Origin: Lacibacter cauensis
GTDB lineage: Bacteria > Bacteroidota > Bacteroidia > Chitinophagales > Chitinophagaceae
Assembly: GCF_007830055.1 (NCBI RefSeq)
Contig: NZ_VLLE01000005.1
Span: forward strand, 372,001 to 436,000
Length of the DNA: 64,000 nt
Direction: 5' to 3'
Shown: one piece after another, positions 23,222-31,778 of the stretch
How the letters are laid out: every line of letters starts with the position of its first letter
How positions within the stretch are numbered: the first letter of the stretch is position 1
Notes under the pieces: generated by a model
Seen by the model: only the letters and a program-made list of their open reading frames with translations
Database searches by the model: none
What the model was told of the DNA's origin: nothing
Program-made: the position numbers and the translations under genes

Positions 23222-24439
23222 GTGTACGTTAAACGGGTCGTTTTTCTTTTATTGGCTTTCAGTTGCAGGATCATGTTATCTGCCCAGGCAGTACCAACCG
23301 ATTCGTTAAAGACGGCAGCTGCATCTTCAGAAAAAGATATTATTGATGTGCTGAAAAAAATAGCAGGGTTACATGTGTCTACTAAGTCCGATGATATGAA
23401 GCCGGGCGATAAACCTGTTTTTTCCGTTTTGCCTGCTGTTGGGTACACGCTGCAAACACGTTTGGCCGCAATCATTTCAAGCAACGTTGCATTTTATGCA
23501 GGTGCCGATCCGAAAACACCGGTTTCTGTTATCAATGCGGCGGCTTACTATACGCAGAACAAACAGTTTACGGTTCCGCTGCAGGTGAGTGTTTGGAACA
23601 GTAAGGGAACCTACAACCTGCTTAGCGATATCCGTTATATGAAATATCCGCAAAGCACATTCGGGCTTGGCAGTAACGCTTCGTTGACCAATGAAGATCC
23701 GTTGGACTACCAGTATGTTCGGGTATACCAATATGTGTTACGGAAAATCAGTGGTCATCTGTCGGCAGGAATTGGTTATAATCTGGATCATTACTGGAAG
23801 GTTTCTGAAAAAGGACTTGCAAGTGGTGCACAGTCAGAATTTGCGCAATATGGTGCAGCAAGCAAAGCAACTTCTTCCGGTTACTCAGCGCATCTTTTGT
23901 TTGATGACAGGAAAAATCCCATCAACGAAAAAAAAGGAACACTGATGTTGATATCCTACCGTAATAATGTTACGTGGATGGGCAGCAACAGTAACTGGCA
24001 GTCGCTTACTGCAGATGTAAGGAAATTTATTTCGCTGGATAAATCCTCAAAAAATATCCTTGGTTTTTGGCTTTACAGCTGGATGATTCTGGATGGTAAA
24101 CCTCCTTATCTCGATCTGCCATCAACAGGCTGGGACAGGGTTACAAATACAGGACGTGGATTTATTCAAGGGCGTTTCCGTGGCAAGAACATGTTGTATG
24201 CAGAATCGGAATACCGCTTCAATCTTACACGTAATGGTCTGTTAGGTGCGGTGTTGTTTGCCAATGCTCAAAGTTTTTCAACTGCAGCTTCATTAAAGCT
24301 TCAGAAAGTGCAACCGGCTGCAGGGTTGGGTATCCGTATCAAGCTCAATAAAAAAAGCGATACGAATGTTGCCATTGATTATGGTTTTGGTACGCAGGGA
24401 ATGCGTGGGTTGTTTGTAAATATCGGCGAAGTGTTTTAG
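23222..24439 (+). CDS. BamA/TamA (Omp85-like) outer-membrane barrel protein without POTRA domains
   Basis: The 405-residue product begins at a GTG (an upstream in-frame stop at 23210 leaves no ATG) with a signal peptide ending Met-Leu-Ser-Ala-Gln. A short linker leads into repeated amphipathic strands ending in Phe at the C-terminus. The motif Gly-Arg-Phe-Arg-Gly-Lys-Asn before Tyr-Ala-Glu-Ser-Glu-Tyr-Arg-Phe resembles the L6 loop signature of the Omp85 superfamily, and Phe-Asp-Asp-Arg-Lys-Asn-Pro-Ile fits too. POTRA domains are absent, so it is not BamA itself and may be a surface-exposed porin or transporter. Its stop overlaps the convergent methyltransferase stop by 4 bases. Confidence 0.8.
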   Translation: MYVKRVVFLLLAFSCRIMLSAQAVPTDSLKTAAASSEKDIIDVLKKIAGLHVSTKSDDMKPGDKPVFSVLPAVGYTLQTRLAAIISSNVAFYAGADPKTPVSVINAAAYYTQNKQFTVPLQVSVWNSKGTYNLLSDIRYMKYPQSTFGLGSNASLTNEDPLDYQYVRVYQYVLRKISGHLSAGIGYNLDHYWKVSEKGLASGAQSEFAQYGAASKATSSGYSAHLLFDDRKNPINEKKGTLMLISYRNNVTWMGSNSNWQSLTADVRKFISLDKSSKNILGFWLYSWMILDGKPPYLDLPSTGWDRVTNTGRGFIQGRFRGKNMLYAESEYRFNLTRNGLLGAVLFANAQSFSTAASLKLQKVQPAAGLGIRIKLNKKSDTNVAIDYGFGTQGMRGLFVNIGEVF

Positions 24440-25182
24440 CTTTTTTGTGCCACACACATCCAGTCCCAAGGATAAGGTTCTTCCAGCCATTTAGGAGGAT
24501 TGTGAAATTCTGTTTTCCAGGTGTAATTGATTTTTTCAATACGGTCAACCGTAAAACCTTCAAGCTTCAGTAAAAGTTCCAGTTCTTCTTTGAGATAATG
24601 TTTAGTGGGTACATTGTCGATATCGGTTACACCTTGCCTGATGTTTTTTGCCAAAGCATACGCTTTTTCTACCGATTCAATTTTTTCTTTATTCTCGTCA
24701 TCTACATTCCACCTGTTGGCAATAATGCCGGCATAGAGTTTCGATTCCAATGAGGGAACAACCAATATAAGTGTACCATTGCCGTTTAAACTCAAGTCAA
24801 GCGCCTGGAAAAAATTGATACGTTTTTTCAGGCTGTCGGTTAAGATAGCGTTGATGCAAACAACCACATCGCAGGGTGTTACTGTGAGCGAGTAGGCACT
24901 CATATCCATCCGCTGGTAGTCAACATTAGGATAATCCTTGCATCGATCTTTTGCAATATCCAGGTTAATAGCAGATATGTCAGTTGCAACCACATGCTTA
25001 AATGCAGTGGCCAGCAAGGGAATCCATTTGCCAATGGCACAACCGATGTCCATTACTGTTTTTTCTTTTGAAGCAGCCGTTTCAATAGCATCAATAATTT
25101 TTCCGCTTTTGTCGTTTTGCAGTACATCAAAAATTTCTTCGTTATAGTTTGGCGCAATACGTTCCCAATATTGTCTGTTCAT
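24436..25182 (-). CDS. Class I SAM-dependent methyltransferase
   Basis: The 248-residue protein has the SAM-binding motif Val-Met-Asp-Ile-Gly-Cys-Ala-Ile-Gly-Lys-Trp (about residues 41-51), motif II Val-Val-Ala-Thr-Asp-Ile-Ser, and Cys-Asp-Val-Val-Val-Cys-Ile-Asn at motif IV. The substrate cannot be read from sequence. It starts at the ATG 25182 with Met-Asn-Arg-Gln-Tyr-Trp-Glu-Arg-Ile-Ala-Pro-Asn-Tyr, typical of small-molecule methyltransferases; the longer frame upstream is not convincing. A TATCTTTA element lies 21 bases upstream (25204-25211). The GNAT gene starts divergently 87 bases away. Confidence 0.85.
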   Translation of the reverse strand: MNRQYWERIAPNYNEEIFDVLQNDKSGKIIDAIETAASKEKTVMDIGCAIGKWIPLLATAFKHVVATDISAINLDIAKDRCKDYPNVDYQRMDMSAYSLTVTPCDVVVCINAILTDSLKKRINFFQALDLSLNGNGTLILVVPSLESKLYAGIIANRWNVDDENKEKIESVEKAYALAKNIRQGVTDIDNVPTKHYLKEELELLLKLEGFTVDRIEKINYTWKTEFHNPPKWLEEPYPWDWMCVAQKS

Positions 25183-25269
25183 GTTAAAGAGTAATCGTTG
25201 TTTTAAAGATATATTTTTCTTGTTGTAAAACATTTGCAGAAATTTATGCTTCCAACAAAAAGTTGATGT

Positions 25270-25785
25270 ATGAACGGACATGAAATTACAGTAAGAAAGG
25301 CCGATGCATCCGATGCGGAGTTGATAGCCGATTTAAGCCGCACCAGTTTTTACCAAACTTTTGCAAAGGATAATACCGAGGCCGATATGGAATTGTTTAT
25401 GAACGAACAGTTCACGAAAGAAAAGTTGATGAAGGAAGTAGAGGAGGGAGATGGTATTTTTCTTTTGGCATACCAGGGCGAAGAAGCACTGGGTTATGCT
25501 CGGATGCGTGTAGATAATAAATTGAAAGAGGAAGGAGCAATTGAAGTTGCCCGTATTTATGCATTGGATAAAGCTATTGGTAAAGGTGTTGGTAAAGCGT
25601 TAATGCAAACCTGCCTGCAAATAGCTGCAGATATGCACATGAAGGCGGTATGGCTGGGCGTGTGGGAGATGAATCACAGAGCGATTGCATTTTATGAAAA
25701 GTGGGGATTTGTAAAATTCGGTGAGCATAAATTTCTTTTGGGAACCGATTTGCAAACCGACTGTTTAATGAAGAAGCTGCTCTGA
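25270..25785 (+). CDS. GNAT family N-acetyltransferase
   Basis: The 171-residue protein has the GNAT fold signature: Val-Arg-Lys-Ala at the start, Gly-Tyr-Ala-Arg-Met in beta-4, then motif A Val-Ala-Arg-Ile-Tyr-Ala-Leu and the acetyl-CoA pyrophosphate loop Gly-Lys-Gly-Val-Gly-Lys-Ala-Leu-Met. Motif B has Trp-Leu-Gly-Val-Trp-Glu-Met-Asn and Ala-Ile-Ala-Phe-Tyr-Glu-Lys-Trp-Gly-Phe. It transfers an acetyl group to an amine, substrate unknown. The closest general similarity is to diamine or small-molecule acetyltransferases. Single gene, followed by a 37-codon gene in the same direction. Confidence 0.9.
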   Translation: MNGHEITVRKADASDAELIADLSRTSFYQTFAKDNTEADMELFMNEQFTKEKLMKEVEEGDGIFLLAYQGEEALGYARMRVDNKLKEEGAIEVARIYALDKAIGKGVGKALMQTCLQIAADMHMKAVWLGVWEMNHRAIAFYEKWGFVKFGEHKFLLGTDLQTDCLMKKLL

Positions 25786-25895
25786 AAACCAGTGTGGTAG
25801 CGGGTTTTTAGCATTTTTTTTGAAAATGATGCAATGATTAATGCGTAAAATCGTTAAATTGTAGTTTCTTTTAACGTCAAAAAAATCATATTTCT

Positions 25896-26009
25896 ATGAA
25901 ACGCTTTGAAAAAACCATTCCGACTTATAGTCGAAAAGATGTACCCCTGGCGCTTTTTATTGTATCCTTTTTAGTGATTGCAATACTGAGTGTAGTTGTA
26001 AAATATTAA
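25896..26009 (+). CDS. 37-residue single-span membrane protein
   Basis: This short frame has an ATG start and TAA stop. Its product has a basic N-terminus (Met-Lys-Arg-Phe-Glu-Lys-Thr-Ile-Pro-Thr-Tyr-Ser-Arg-Lys-Asp-Val-Pro), one membrane helix (about residues 18-35, Leu-Ala-Leu-Phe-Ile-Val-Ser-Phe-Leu-Val-Ile-Ala-Ile-Leu) and ends Val-Lys-Tyr. Positive charges before the helix predict an N-in orientation. It lies 110 bases after the GNAT stop and is directly followed by a strong terminator, which supports a real transcript end here. No family is recognised. There is no convincing Shine-Dalgarno, but that is normal in this phylum. Confidence 0.6.
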   Translation: MKRFEKTIPTYSRKDVPLALFIVSFLVIAILSVVVKY

Positions 26010-26044
26010 TCGCAAAAGCTTTTGGTATTCTTGTCCCAAAAAGT

Positions 26045-26068
26045 AAAGCCCCTTAACGGGGCTTTTTT
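26045..26068. terminator. Bidirectional terminator hairpin
   Basis: The stem AAAGCCCC / GGGGCTTT with a TTAAC loop is followed by a T-run. It serves the 37-codon gene and the convergent DUF3857 gene. Confidence 0.88.
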
Positions 26069-26069
26069 C

Positions 26070-27971
26070 TTATCCTTTCTTAAAAATAATTTTTTGTCCT
26101 TCGTCTTTCCTGATTGCCTCGAAGCTGTTAGCTATATCGTTATAAAGGTTTGCAGGTACAATGTGTTTCTGCAGCTGCAACTCAGTTATAACGGTTAATT
26201 CAGTTTTGCTTTCGTTCAGCAGCAATTTGTTGTTATAGCTAACGATGTTGTTTTTTATTTCTTTTGGTTGCGAAAGTGGTTCACTTACAAAATCGGCAGG
26301 AAGTTTATATGTAATTTTATCTGTTTTGATGTAAGGATAAGCAAACAGATAATCGAAGTTTCGTTTCTCGGCAGGTTTAATTGTTTCGTCGTTTAGTTTG
26401 TACTGGCGCAACGGGAAGAAATGCTTGCTGCCCGATTTAAAATCGTAAAGCTGGTTGTAGGCAAGTTTAATTTCGATAAGATGACCGTTTGCAGAATCGC
26501 CCAGAATATTTACCAACAGATCGTTGGGCACTTTGTAGCCAAATGCATCTGTAAGCGATTTTTTCATTTGCTCTTTTGTACGACCGTTCAGGTACGCATG
26601 TACATAGTCCCAAAACTCACCTGTAACATACACCCTGCTGCTGAGGATGGCGCTGCCATCATCAAACAACTCTGCAGTTGTTTCCGATCGCCATTGGTTA
26701 TCGTAACTGTTGCTTGCGGGTGTTTTTGCCAATACGCCTCCTGCTTCGGTAATCAGTAATGCATTTCTGTTTTCAGTAAAAGGGCCTAATACTCCGGGCT
26801 GGTTTTGTTTACTGGTGCATTCGAGCCACATTGTATCCGTTTTTAACGGAACACACAGAATTACATGATCGAACATGTTCGATGCAAAAGCTGCATCTAC
26901 GGGATATTGGTTGCTGCCGGAATTAATTAATGCAGGTAATGATTTAATGCCAACAGTGCTCAACATCTGCTTCATATAATGTGTAAGTCCTTTACAGTCG
27001 CCATATTTTTTTTGCTCGGCAAATGAAATAGGGAAGGGTTTAAAACCTCCAATGCCAAACTGAATGCTTACATACCGCATTTCTTTTTGCATATGGCTGT
27101 AAAGAATTTCAATCTTTTCTTTTTCGTTTTTCGCATCCTTTACCAGCGATTGAAAAAACGCTGCCCGTTCAGGTGTAAAACCATTCTTTTCTTCGTAAAA
27201 AGGGTAGCTCCATTTGCCAAACTCTTTCCAGCTTTCCAAAGAACCGGCATAACCATCGTAGCTGAATTGCAGGGGCGATACATCAACCCATGGAAGGTAT
27301 GTTTTTGCACCATAGCTGTTGGGCTCTTTTGCAGGTACCGGTTTGTTGAGTAATTCCCAGGTGTAAACTTTTTTATCGTCTTCGGTTGTAATAACGGGCT
27401 CCTTTGTAAAGTTGTAAGCTTTGTATTTAACAGGGATTGCCGATTTTACCACATACCTGCTTTTCTTAAATGACTCGGTGCTGCTGCCAAAAAACCAAGA
27501 GGGAATATCAATAAAGCCATTGCAGTTTAATTCGTATTCCACTTCAATTGTACAGGGAGTACCAGGTACAGGAAAATCGAGTTCGTAAATTTTGTCGTCG
27601 GAAGCAAGTGTTACACCATCAAATGCACCTTCGAGTTTGAAATCTTTTTTATTGAACTTGTCAATTTCAAGACCGAGCTCGTTGTATACTTTTATTTTGA
27701 TCTCTTCCAGTTTGCGCAACTTATCAACACTGATGCGTTGTACGGAATGACGAAGTGCCGCTTTTGTAAGTACGGTTACGATGATGTGCGATTTTATCTT
27801 CATGCGTGAAGGCGACTCGATTTCAATCACCTGTTCTTCGAGATGATAAACGGCATCTGCATCCTTTTTTAAACTATCCGGCAATGTAAGTGATGAATAG
27901 TTTAAAAGGCCTTGTGCTTTCAGTGTTGTACATCCAACAACTATCAGTAGGAAGGCTATCAGTTTTTTCAT
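26070..27971 (-). CDS. DUF3857 and transglutaminase-like domain secreted protein (copy with catalytic Cys)
   Basis: The 633-residue precursor has a signal peptide (about 20 residues, Thr-Leu-Lys-Ala-Gln), an N-terminal beta-rich DUF3857 domain (about 55-260) and a transglutaminase-like core (about 290-400) with Tyr-Gly-Asp-Cys-Lys-Gly (nucleophile Cys), Phe-Asp-His-Val-Ile-Leu (His) and Trp-Leu-Glu-Cys-Thr at the third triad position (Glu, not the usual Asp). A C-terminal DUF2569-type beta region follows. Function is unknown; probably a periplasmic peptide-modifying or protease-like protein. It forms a same-strand pair with the related gene at 28062-29981, 90 bases apart, and may share its transcript. 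The ATG at 27971 begins the signal peptide. Confidence 0.85.
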   Translation of the reverse strand: MKKLIAFLLIVVGCTTLKAQGLLNYSSLTLPDSLKKDADAVYHLEEQVIEIESPSRMKIKSHIIVTVLTKAALRHSVQRISVDKLRKLEEIKIKVYNELGLEIDKFNKKDFKLEGAFDGVTLASDDKIYELDFPVPGTPCTIEVEYELNCNGFIDIPSWFFGSSTESFKKSRYVVKSAIPVKYKAYNFTKEPVITTEDDKKVYTWELLNKPVPAKEPNSYGAKTYLPWVDVSPLQFSYDGYAGSLESWKEFGKWSYPFYEEKNGFTPERAAFFQSLVKDAKNEKEKIEILYSHMQKEMRYVSIQFGIGGFKPFPISFAEQKKYGDCKGLTHYMKQMLSTVGIKSLPALINSGSNQYPVDAAFASNMFDHVILCVPLKTDTMWLECTSKQNQPGVLGPFTENRNALLITEAGGVLAKTPASNSYDNQWRSETTAELFDDGSAILSSRVYVTGEFWDYVHAYLNGRTKEQMKKSLTDAFGYKVPNDLLVNILGDSANGHLIEIKLAYNQLYDFKSGSKHFFPLRQYKLNDETIKPAEKRNFDYLFAYPYIKTDKITYKLPADFVSEPLSQPKEIKNNIVSYNNKLLLNESKTELTVITELQLQKHIVPANLYNDIANSFEAIRKDEGQKIIFKKG

Positions 27972-28061
27972 GTGTTGACAATTGGTTTTTGCCATTTGTT
28001 CTTCGATAGGAAAATTTCATCGCCGGTGAGGAGGAAAGGCCCGAAATTTTCATAGCTCGTT

Positions 28062-29981
28062 TTATGGTTTGGGAGTTGCTTTTTTCTTAAATACAATCTG
28101 CTCGCTTAAAATTTCATGCAGCTTGGCGTAGAATTCTTTAAAGAAATCGTACTCATCAGCATAAAACGTGGGGCGTTTAATTTCCATGGAGTAACGCATT
28201 GAAATTGTATTGTCGTTCTTGCTGACAAAACGTTGTAAGATGATGCTCGTATCAGGCATAATGATTTTGATATTCTTCGGTATTTCCTCCAGCTCAAGCG
28301 TTGAAGGAAAGTTGAGCGTTGTGTACATGTTATAGTATTGTGTATACCCAAATTCCACATCGGTAAAACGTTTATCCGATATGAATTCATTTTTCTCCAA
28401 TTCCATTAAAAAATTGGGCGAATAAAACATGTAGTCGCCGCTGCTGTTTAAGCTGCCGCTGAACTGTATAAAATTATCCAAGGGCAATGTGTCAATGTCT
28501 TTATTTTTATATTTCAGCGAATCGAACTTGAAATCAGGGTGTGGATCGCTGAAGTAATCAGACAGGTATTTTTTCTCACTTTGACGTAAGGATTTTAAAC
28601 GTTCGTCTTTTGCATATTCATACGCAAGAATATTGGCTGTGCCTGTTATTTTGCCATCCGTAGTAATAGCGCCTAAAACAGAAGTAACCAACTTGAAGCG
28701 GTGTGTAACATCGCCAAGATTAATAAATTGAAAAATATCTTTATCGATAAGCAAGCCATCCGTAAACTGAACATCCCATGGGATTTGTGTAACAGGATTG
28801 GTATAATTCGTTGCATCAATGATGTGCGGCTTTCCATTTGCTTCTGTGTATACGTATACATCATTAAATTGGTAAAGAAAAGGGTAGGTGGTATTTACCT
28901 TGCCATTGCTCCTGGTGCTTACTAATACCGGGTATGCTTTAAAGCCGGCATCACGCAACAGGCTGATGAGCAGAAGATTCATATCGGCACTGTTGCCGCT
29001 GTGTTTATCAACTGCACTTTTGATTCCTTCCTGCGACCACATAGATGTTTTGCCATTCCATGTTACTTCACGCTTAACATAGTTGACGATGGTGTTCAAT
29101 TGATCGATTGGATTGCTGAGCTTTTTTATTTCGTCGGAAAGGCCGGTGTTTTTGTACACGTTCTTTTTTATCTGTAAGCCAAACGATTCTTCTTCTAATA
29201 ACAATTCCACCAGTTTTTGCCAACTGCTCAATACAGGTTGGCCGTTTACAGCACGCAACTGGAAATCGATGCGTTGCAGGTAATCTTTCGAGCTGCTCAT
29301 GAAAGGCTCTCTGTCCAAGCCTGGAATTTCGGTCATAATAAAACGCTTCATGCCACGCACACCTTCAGTGGTTTCTTTTACAGGCAAAGTACGGCGCATG
29401 AGATAGGTAAATTCTAATGCTTGGGGAAGCTCAACATTATACTCGCTGTAACGAACAGGGTGAGGGCGTTGAAATTCCCAGTCTTCTATTTCAAAGTAAT
29501 TGCGTTTAGTGTGTTCGTAGCGGTATTCGATAACGCTGCCAACTTTTACATTCGGCATAGAAAAAACCATCATGTCAACATTCTCATCAATGCGTTGTGT
29601 AATGATTGATTTTTTTTCGAGCTTGGTTTCTTCCACTTCGCCATTGGCATTGAGGTTGTACGTATAACCTTCAATAGCACGAATGTTCTGCCGGTTGCCT
29701 TTACTGTAAAAGCCAAGACGTACGTTGGCCAGCTCCAATGCTTTTTCGTTAAGTATTTTTATGCGGATGCGTTTGGTAGTTTCGTAAATGAAATCGTTGC
29801 CGGCAAAGTAATAACGTACTTCAGCCATATCAATTAAATACTCGGCTGTTGATTCTTTATCGTAGCTGCATTCTTTTTTTGCAAACTCTTCTTTATCTAT
29901 TTTTCCGAACGATGGAATTTTCTGGGCTGAAGTGTTGGTAGTAATTGCAATCAGCAACAGCATTACAAGGATGCTTCTCAT
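28062..29981 (-). CDS. DUF3857 and transglutaminase-like domain secreted protein (copy lacking catalytic Cys)
   Basis: The 639-residue precursor has a signal peptide (Thr-Asn-Thr-Ser-Ala-Gln), a DUF3857 domain (about 60-255) and a transglutaminase-like core (about 290-400). Where the paralogue at 26070-27971 has Gly-Asp-Cys-Lys-Gly, this one reads Ser-Gly-Asn-Ser-Ala-Asp-Met-Asn-Leu-Leu, so the nucleophile is Ser or lost. The later Phe-Asn-Asp-Val-Tyr-Val and Ile-Ile-Asp-Ala-Thr keep only the Asp. It is probably non-catalytic and may pair with its neighbour. It ends in a Lys/Pro-rich tail. The ATG at 29981 is chosen because the signal peptide starts there. Confidence 0.85.
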   Translation of the reverse strand: MRSILVMLLLIAITTNTSAQKIPSFGKIDKEEFAKKECSYDKESTAEYLIDMAEVRYYFAGNDFIYETTKRIRIKILNEKALELANVRLGFYSKGNRQNIRAIEGYTYNLNANGEVEETKLEKKSIITQRIDENVDMMVFSMPNVKVGSVIEYRYEHTKRNYFEIEDWEFQRPHPVRYSEYNVELPQALEFTYLMRRTLPVKETTEGVRGMKRFIMTEIPGLDREPFMSSSKDYLQRIDFQLRAVNGQPVLSSWQKLVELLLEEESFGLQIKKNVYKNTGLSDEIKKLSNPIDQLNTIVNYVKREVTWNGKTSMWSQEGIKSAVDKHSGNSADMNLLLISLLRDAGFKAYPVLVSTRSNGKVNTTYPFLYQFNDVYVYTEANGKPHIIDATNYTNPVTQIPWDVQFTDGLLIDKDIFQFINLGDVTHRFKLVTSVLGAITTDGKITGTANILAYEYAKDERLKSLRQSEKKYLSDYFSDPHPDFKFDSLKYKNKDIDTLPLDNFIQFSGSLNSSGDYMFYSPNFLMELEKNEFISDKRFTDVEFGYTQYYNMYTTLNFPSTLELEEIPKNIKIIMPDTSIILQRFVSKNDNTISMRYSMEIKRPTFYADEYDFFKEFYAKLHEILSEQIVFKKKATPKP

Positions 29982-30044
29982 ATTGATGTGTTTTGTGGTA
30001 TACAATTTTAAAACACAATCGCCATATAACATTCATATCTGCAT

Positions 30045-30081
30045 AAAAAAATCCCTCTTATTCTTAAGGAATAAGAGGGAT
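30045..30081 (-). terminator. Terminator of ndk
   Basis: A perfect 13-bp stem (30051-30063 with 30069-30081), loop TTAAG, is followed on the minus strand by a run of T. Confidence 0.9.
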
Positions 30082-30104
30082 CTCTTAGTGAAGTATTTGA
30101 TCAA

Positions 30105-30521
30105 TTAATATTGCTCAAGACCGCTGAAGAAAAAGCTTCCTTCAATTTTTGCATTCTCATCACTGTCACTTCCGTGCACTGCATTTTCACCAACTGATGT
30201 TGCAAACAGTTTACGAATAGTTCCTTCATCTGCTTTTGCAGGATCGGTTGCGCCAATAAGTGTGCGGAAATCGGCAACAGCATTGTCTTTTTCAAGAATA
30301 GCTGCGATAATTACACCGCTGCTCATAAACTCAACCAGCTCGCCGTAGAAAGGACGTTCTTTATGTACTGCATAAAACTCGCCTGCTTTTTCTGCAGAAA
30401 GTTTTGTTTGTTTCAGGGCTACAACACGGAAACCCGCTTTAATAATTTTGTCTAAAATAGCACCGGCATGACCGTTCTTCATCGCATCGGGCTTGATCAT
30501 TGTAAACGTACGATTGCTCAT
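30105..30521 (-). CDS. ndk: Nucleoside-diphosphate kinase
   Basis: The 138-residue protein has the NDK signature: Thr-Phe-Thr-Met-Ile-Lys-Pro-Asp-Ala near the N-terminus, [16 protein letters not shown], and the active-site His116 in Glu-Asn-Ala-Val-His-Gly-Ser-Asp-Ser. It moves the gamma phosphate between nucleoside tri- and diphosphates in the cytosol, through a phospho-His intermediate. It is monocistronic, with a TATCTTTG promoter element 20 bases upstream and a strong terminator downstream. Confidence 0.97.
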   Translation of the reverse strand: MSNRTFTMIKPDAMKNGHAGAILDKIIKAGFRVVALKQTKLSAEKAGEFYAVHKERPFYGELVEFMSSGVIIAAILEKDNAVADFRTLIGATDPAKADEGTIRKLFATSVGENAVHGSDSDENAKIEGSFFFSGLEQY

Positions 30522-30541
30522 TGTTTTTCCTTTTTGGGGCG

Positions 30542-30549
30542 CAAAGATA
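30542..30549 (-). promoter_or_regulatory. TATCTTTG -7-like element before ndk
   Basis: On the minus strand it matches TAnnTTTG 20 bases before the ndk ATG, the same motif and spacing as before the thiolase gene. Confidence 0.5.
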
Positions 30550-30735
30550 AGAAAGCACTGCTTAGGAACAAGGGTAAAGATGCCTGCCTTTATTGAATTC
30601 TACCGGTTTGGAGAATCGGGCGTAAGGTCATTATCCTGATTGAAGGAGCAGCCAAAGAGCAGATGAGCAACCGGCAATGCGGCCCGTTTAGCACCAATTT
30701 CAGGGGCCGAAAGCCCAAGCGTCGGCCATTTCCCC

Positions 30736-30743
30736 TACATTTG
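30736..30743 (+). promoter_or_regulatory. TACATTTG -7-like element before DHH gene
   Basis: It matches TAnnTTTG, 12 bases before the ATG at 30756. This supports that start over the longer open frame. Confidence 0.45.
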
Positions 30744-30755
30744 CAGCCGCCTTTT

Positions 30756-31769
30756 ATGCAAGCAATTAACGAATTATACTCCTTATTAAGTGCTCCGGCC
30801 AATGTGGTGATTACCACGCACCAGAAGCCCGACCCGGATGCAATGGGCTCCTCGCTGGGCCTTTATCATTTGCTGGTACAGCTTGGTCATACGGTGCAGG
30901 TTATTTCGCCCACTAACTGGGCTGCTTTTTTAGACTGGATGCCCGGCTGTGAAAAAGTACTCAATTACGAAGTAACCATCGACAAGAGTAACACCATTAT
31001 CCGCAATGCAGACTGGATCTTCTGTCTGGACTTTAATGCGCTGAACCGTTTGAAGAAAATGGGGCAGGTGGTTGCAGAGGCAAAAGGGCAAAGGGTATTG
31101 ATTGATCATCATCGTGAGCCACAAACCGAAGTGTTTGCCTATGGTGTGAGTGATGTAACCAAGAGCTCTACCTGCGAAATGGTGTATGATTTTATTGTAC
31201 ACAGCGGCCATGCAGATAAGTTGAACATGGACATGATGCAATGCCTGTATGCTGGCGTAATTGGCGATACCGGCAGCTTCCGCTTTGCATCGGCTTCGGC
31301 AAGTGTGTTTGAAATGGTGGCCGACTTTAAACGCCGTGGGCTGCAGCATACTGCCATTCACGAAAATATTTACGATAACTTCCTCGAAAACCGTTTCCGT
31401 TTTATCGGTCATGTGCTCAGCAACCGGATGGAAATTGACTACGAGTTAAATACCGCACTTATTTGGGTTACCAAGCAGGATTTGCTGCGTTACCAGATAA
31501 AAACCGGCGATACTGAAGGGCTCGTAAATTATCCGCTTGGCATACAGGGTATAAAACTTGCATGTATTGTGATAGACAGGGACGAAAAAAGAAAATGGAG
31601 TTTCCGCAGCAAAGGAGACTTTGATTGCAATACATTTGCCCGGACTTATTTTAATGGTGGCGGTCATTACAATGCGGCGGGTGGCGAAACCGACGATAGT
31701 TTGGAAACCACGGTGAAACAGTTTAAAAAAGTAATTCAGCTATACAAAGAACAATTAGAAACGATTTAA
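30756..31769 (+). CDS. DHH family phosphoesterase (NrnA-like nanoRNase / pAp phosphatase)
   Basis: The 337-residue protein has the DHH motifs in order: His-Gln-Lys-Pro-Asp-Pro-Asp-Ala-Met-Gly-Ser (about 28-38), Cys-Leu-Asp-Phe-Asn (about 93), Ile-Asp-His-His-Arg (about 117) and Gly-Asp-Thr-Gly-Ser-Phe-Arg-Phe (about 171). A DHHA1 domain follows with Gly-Gly-Gly-His-Tyr-Asn-Ala-Ala-Gly-Gly. It should be a manganese-dependent hydrolase of short oligonucleotides and pAp. The frame extends to 30663, but the promoter-like element and family length favour 30756. The FKBP lipoprotein gene starts 9 bases after its stop, so the two form an operon. Confidence 0.92.
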   Translation: MQAINELYSLLSAPANVVITTHQKPDPDAMGSSLGLYHLLVQLGHTVQVISPTNWAAFLDWMPGCEKVLNYEVTIDKSNTIIRNADWIFCLDFNALNRLKKMGQVVAEAKGQRVLIDHHREPQTEVFAYGVSDVTKSSTCEMVYDFIVHSGHADKLNMDMMQCLYAGVIGDTGSFRFASASASVFEMVADFKRRGLQHTAIHENIYDNFLENRFRFIGHVLSNRMEIDYELNTALIWVTKQDLLRYQIKTGDTEGLVNYPLGIQGIKLACIVIDRDEKRKWSFRSKGDFDCNTFARTYFNGGGHYNAAGGETDDSLETTVKQFKKVIQLYKEQLETI

Positions 31770-31778
31770 ATACAAACA

